Positions 5,126 to 5,493 of a stretch of 5,493 nucleotides of DNA are shown one piece after another. Source of the stretch: an uncultured Butyricicoccus sp. (GTDB lineage: Bacteria; Bacillota; Clostridia; Oscillospirales; Butyricicoccaceae). Location of the stretch: NCBI GenBank assembly GCA_959018045.1, contig CAUEJN010000082.1, forward strand, positions 1 to 5,493, written 5' to 3'. Within the stretch, counting starts at the first letter, position 1. Every line of letters starts with the position of its first letter. A program made the position numbers and the translations under genes. The notes beneath the pieces were generated by a model. That model saw only the letters and a program-made list of their open reading frames with translations, made no database searches and had not been told where the DNA came from.

Positions 5126-5493
5126 TTACTGAACTTCCTCGTCCTGCACGCCCAGCTCCTTGAGCGAAATCGGCGTGCCATCCTTCCACAGGTTCTCCAG
5201 ATTGTAGAACTTGCGTGCCTCGGGTACGAATACGTGCACCAGAACGCTGCCGTAGTCGAGCAGAATCCAGGTCGAGGACTCAAAACCCTCGATATGGTGC
5301 GGGGTGATGTCGTGGTCGTACTTGAGGTGATATTCTACGCTGTCTGCAAGCGCCTTAACCTGGGTGGTTGAGGTCGCGGTGCAGATGACGAAATACTCGG
5401 TCAAAGAGGTCAGGTGCTCAACGTGCAGAACGTCGATCTCCTTGCCCTTGCGCTCCAAAAGCGCCTCACAGATATATCTTGCTGTCTCCTCTC
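5126..5493 (-). CDS. rsfS: Ribosomal silencing factor RsfS (YbeB/Iojap family), N-terminus cut by window edge
   Basis: RsfS binds ribosomal protein uL14 and blocks joining of the 30S and 50S subunits, lowering translation when nutrients are short. 121 codons are visible before the TAA at 5126-5128. The frame is open to the right edge (reading ETARYICEALLERKGKEIDV), so only a few N-terminal residues are missing; the TTG at 5458 inside this segment is not the start. Family marks: the SLTEYFVICTATSTTQV segment, a TWILLDYGSVLVHVF strand region, and an EARKFYNLENLWKDG motif near the C-terminus. The usual DYGD is DYGS here, a small deviation. In Clostridia the gene commonly sits in a nadD-yqeK-rsfS-leuS order, and leuS does follow here after 73 nt, consistent with an operon. 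Confidence 0.95.
   Translation of the reverse strand, partial: EETARYICEALLERKGKEIDVLHVEHLTSLTEYFVICTATSTTQVKALADSVEYHLKYDHDITPHHIEGFESSTWILLDYGSVLVHVFVPEARKFYNLENLWKDGTPISLKELGVQDEEVQ

Overview
The window reads almost entirely on the minus strand. It looks like a chromosomal housekeeping segment of a moderately GC-rich Clostridia-type Firmicute, most plausibly gut Oscillospirales/Ruminococcaceae or a relative. That placement rests on gene order (rsfS followed by leuS), the style of the LeuRS and bS21 proteins, consensus sigma-A promoters, and a divergent second-type gyrase/topoisomerase IV B subunit of the kind I associate with Clostridia. It is inference; nothing here fixes a genus.

Layout in transcription order (right to left): (1) the 3' part of rsfS, a ribosome silencing factor, cut by the right edge; (2) a 73-nt gap with a 12-bp hairpin; (3) leuS, complete, best started at a TTG codon (803 aa); (4) a short gap with no terminator but a perfect TTGACA-17-TATAAT promoter; (5) rpsU (bS21, 60 aa) behind a ~100-nt leader and a very purine-rich Shine-Dalgarno, closed by a strong intrinsic terminator; (6) a 565-nt region without a convincing protein gene; (7) a type IIA topoisomerase B subunit gene with its own TTGACA-18-TATAAT promoter, running off the left edge.

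The protein genes are translation and DNA-topology housekeeping functions: RsfS blocks ribosomal subunit joining under starvation, LeuRS charges tRNA-Leu, bS21 is a small-subunit protein, and the topoisomerase subunit supplies the ATPase and TOPRIM half of a DNA strand-passage enzyme.

The unexpected part is the gap between rpsU and the topoisomerase gene. It holds what looks like a complete small-RNA gene on the minus strand: phased 11-bp repeats resembling a Pho box, ending exactly 10 nt before a TACAAT -10 element with no recognisable -35; a ~250-nt transcribed region with six C4-C5 tracts, one displayed in the loop of a long hairpin; and a 16-bp GCAA-capped terminator followed by seven T. 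G-U pairs in both stems become A-C mismatches on the other strand, which supports minus-strand transcription. I propose an activator-dependent, possibly phosphate-responsive, C-rich regulatory RNA. Its existence is moderately supported; the regulator and targets are inferred.
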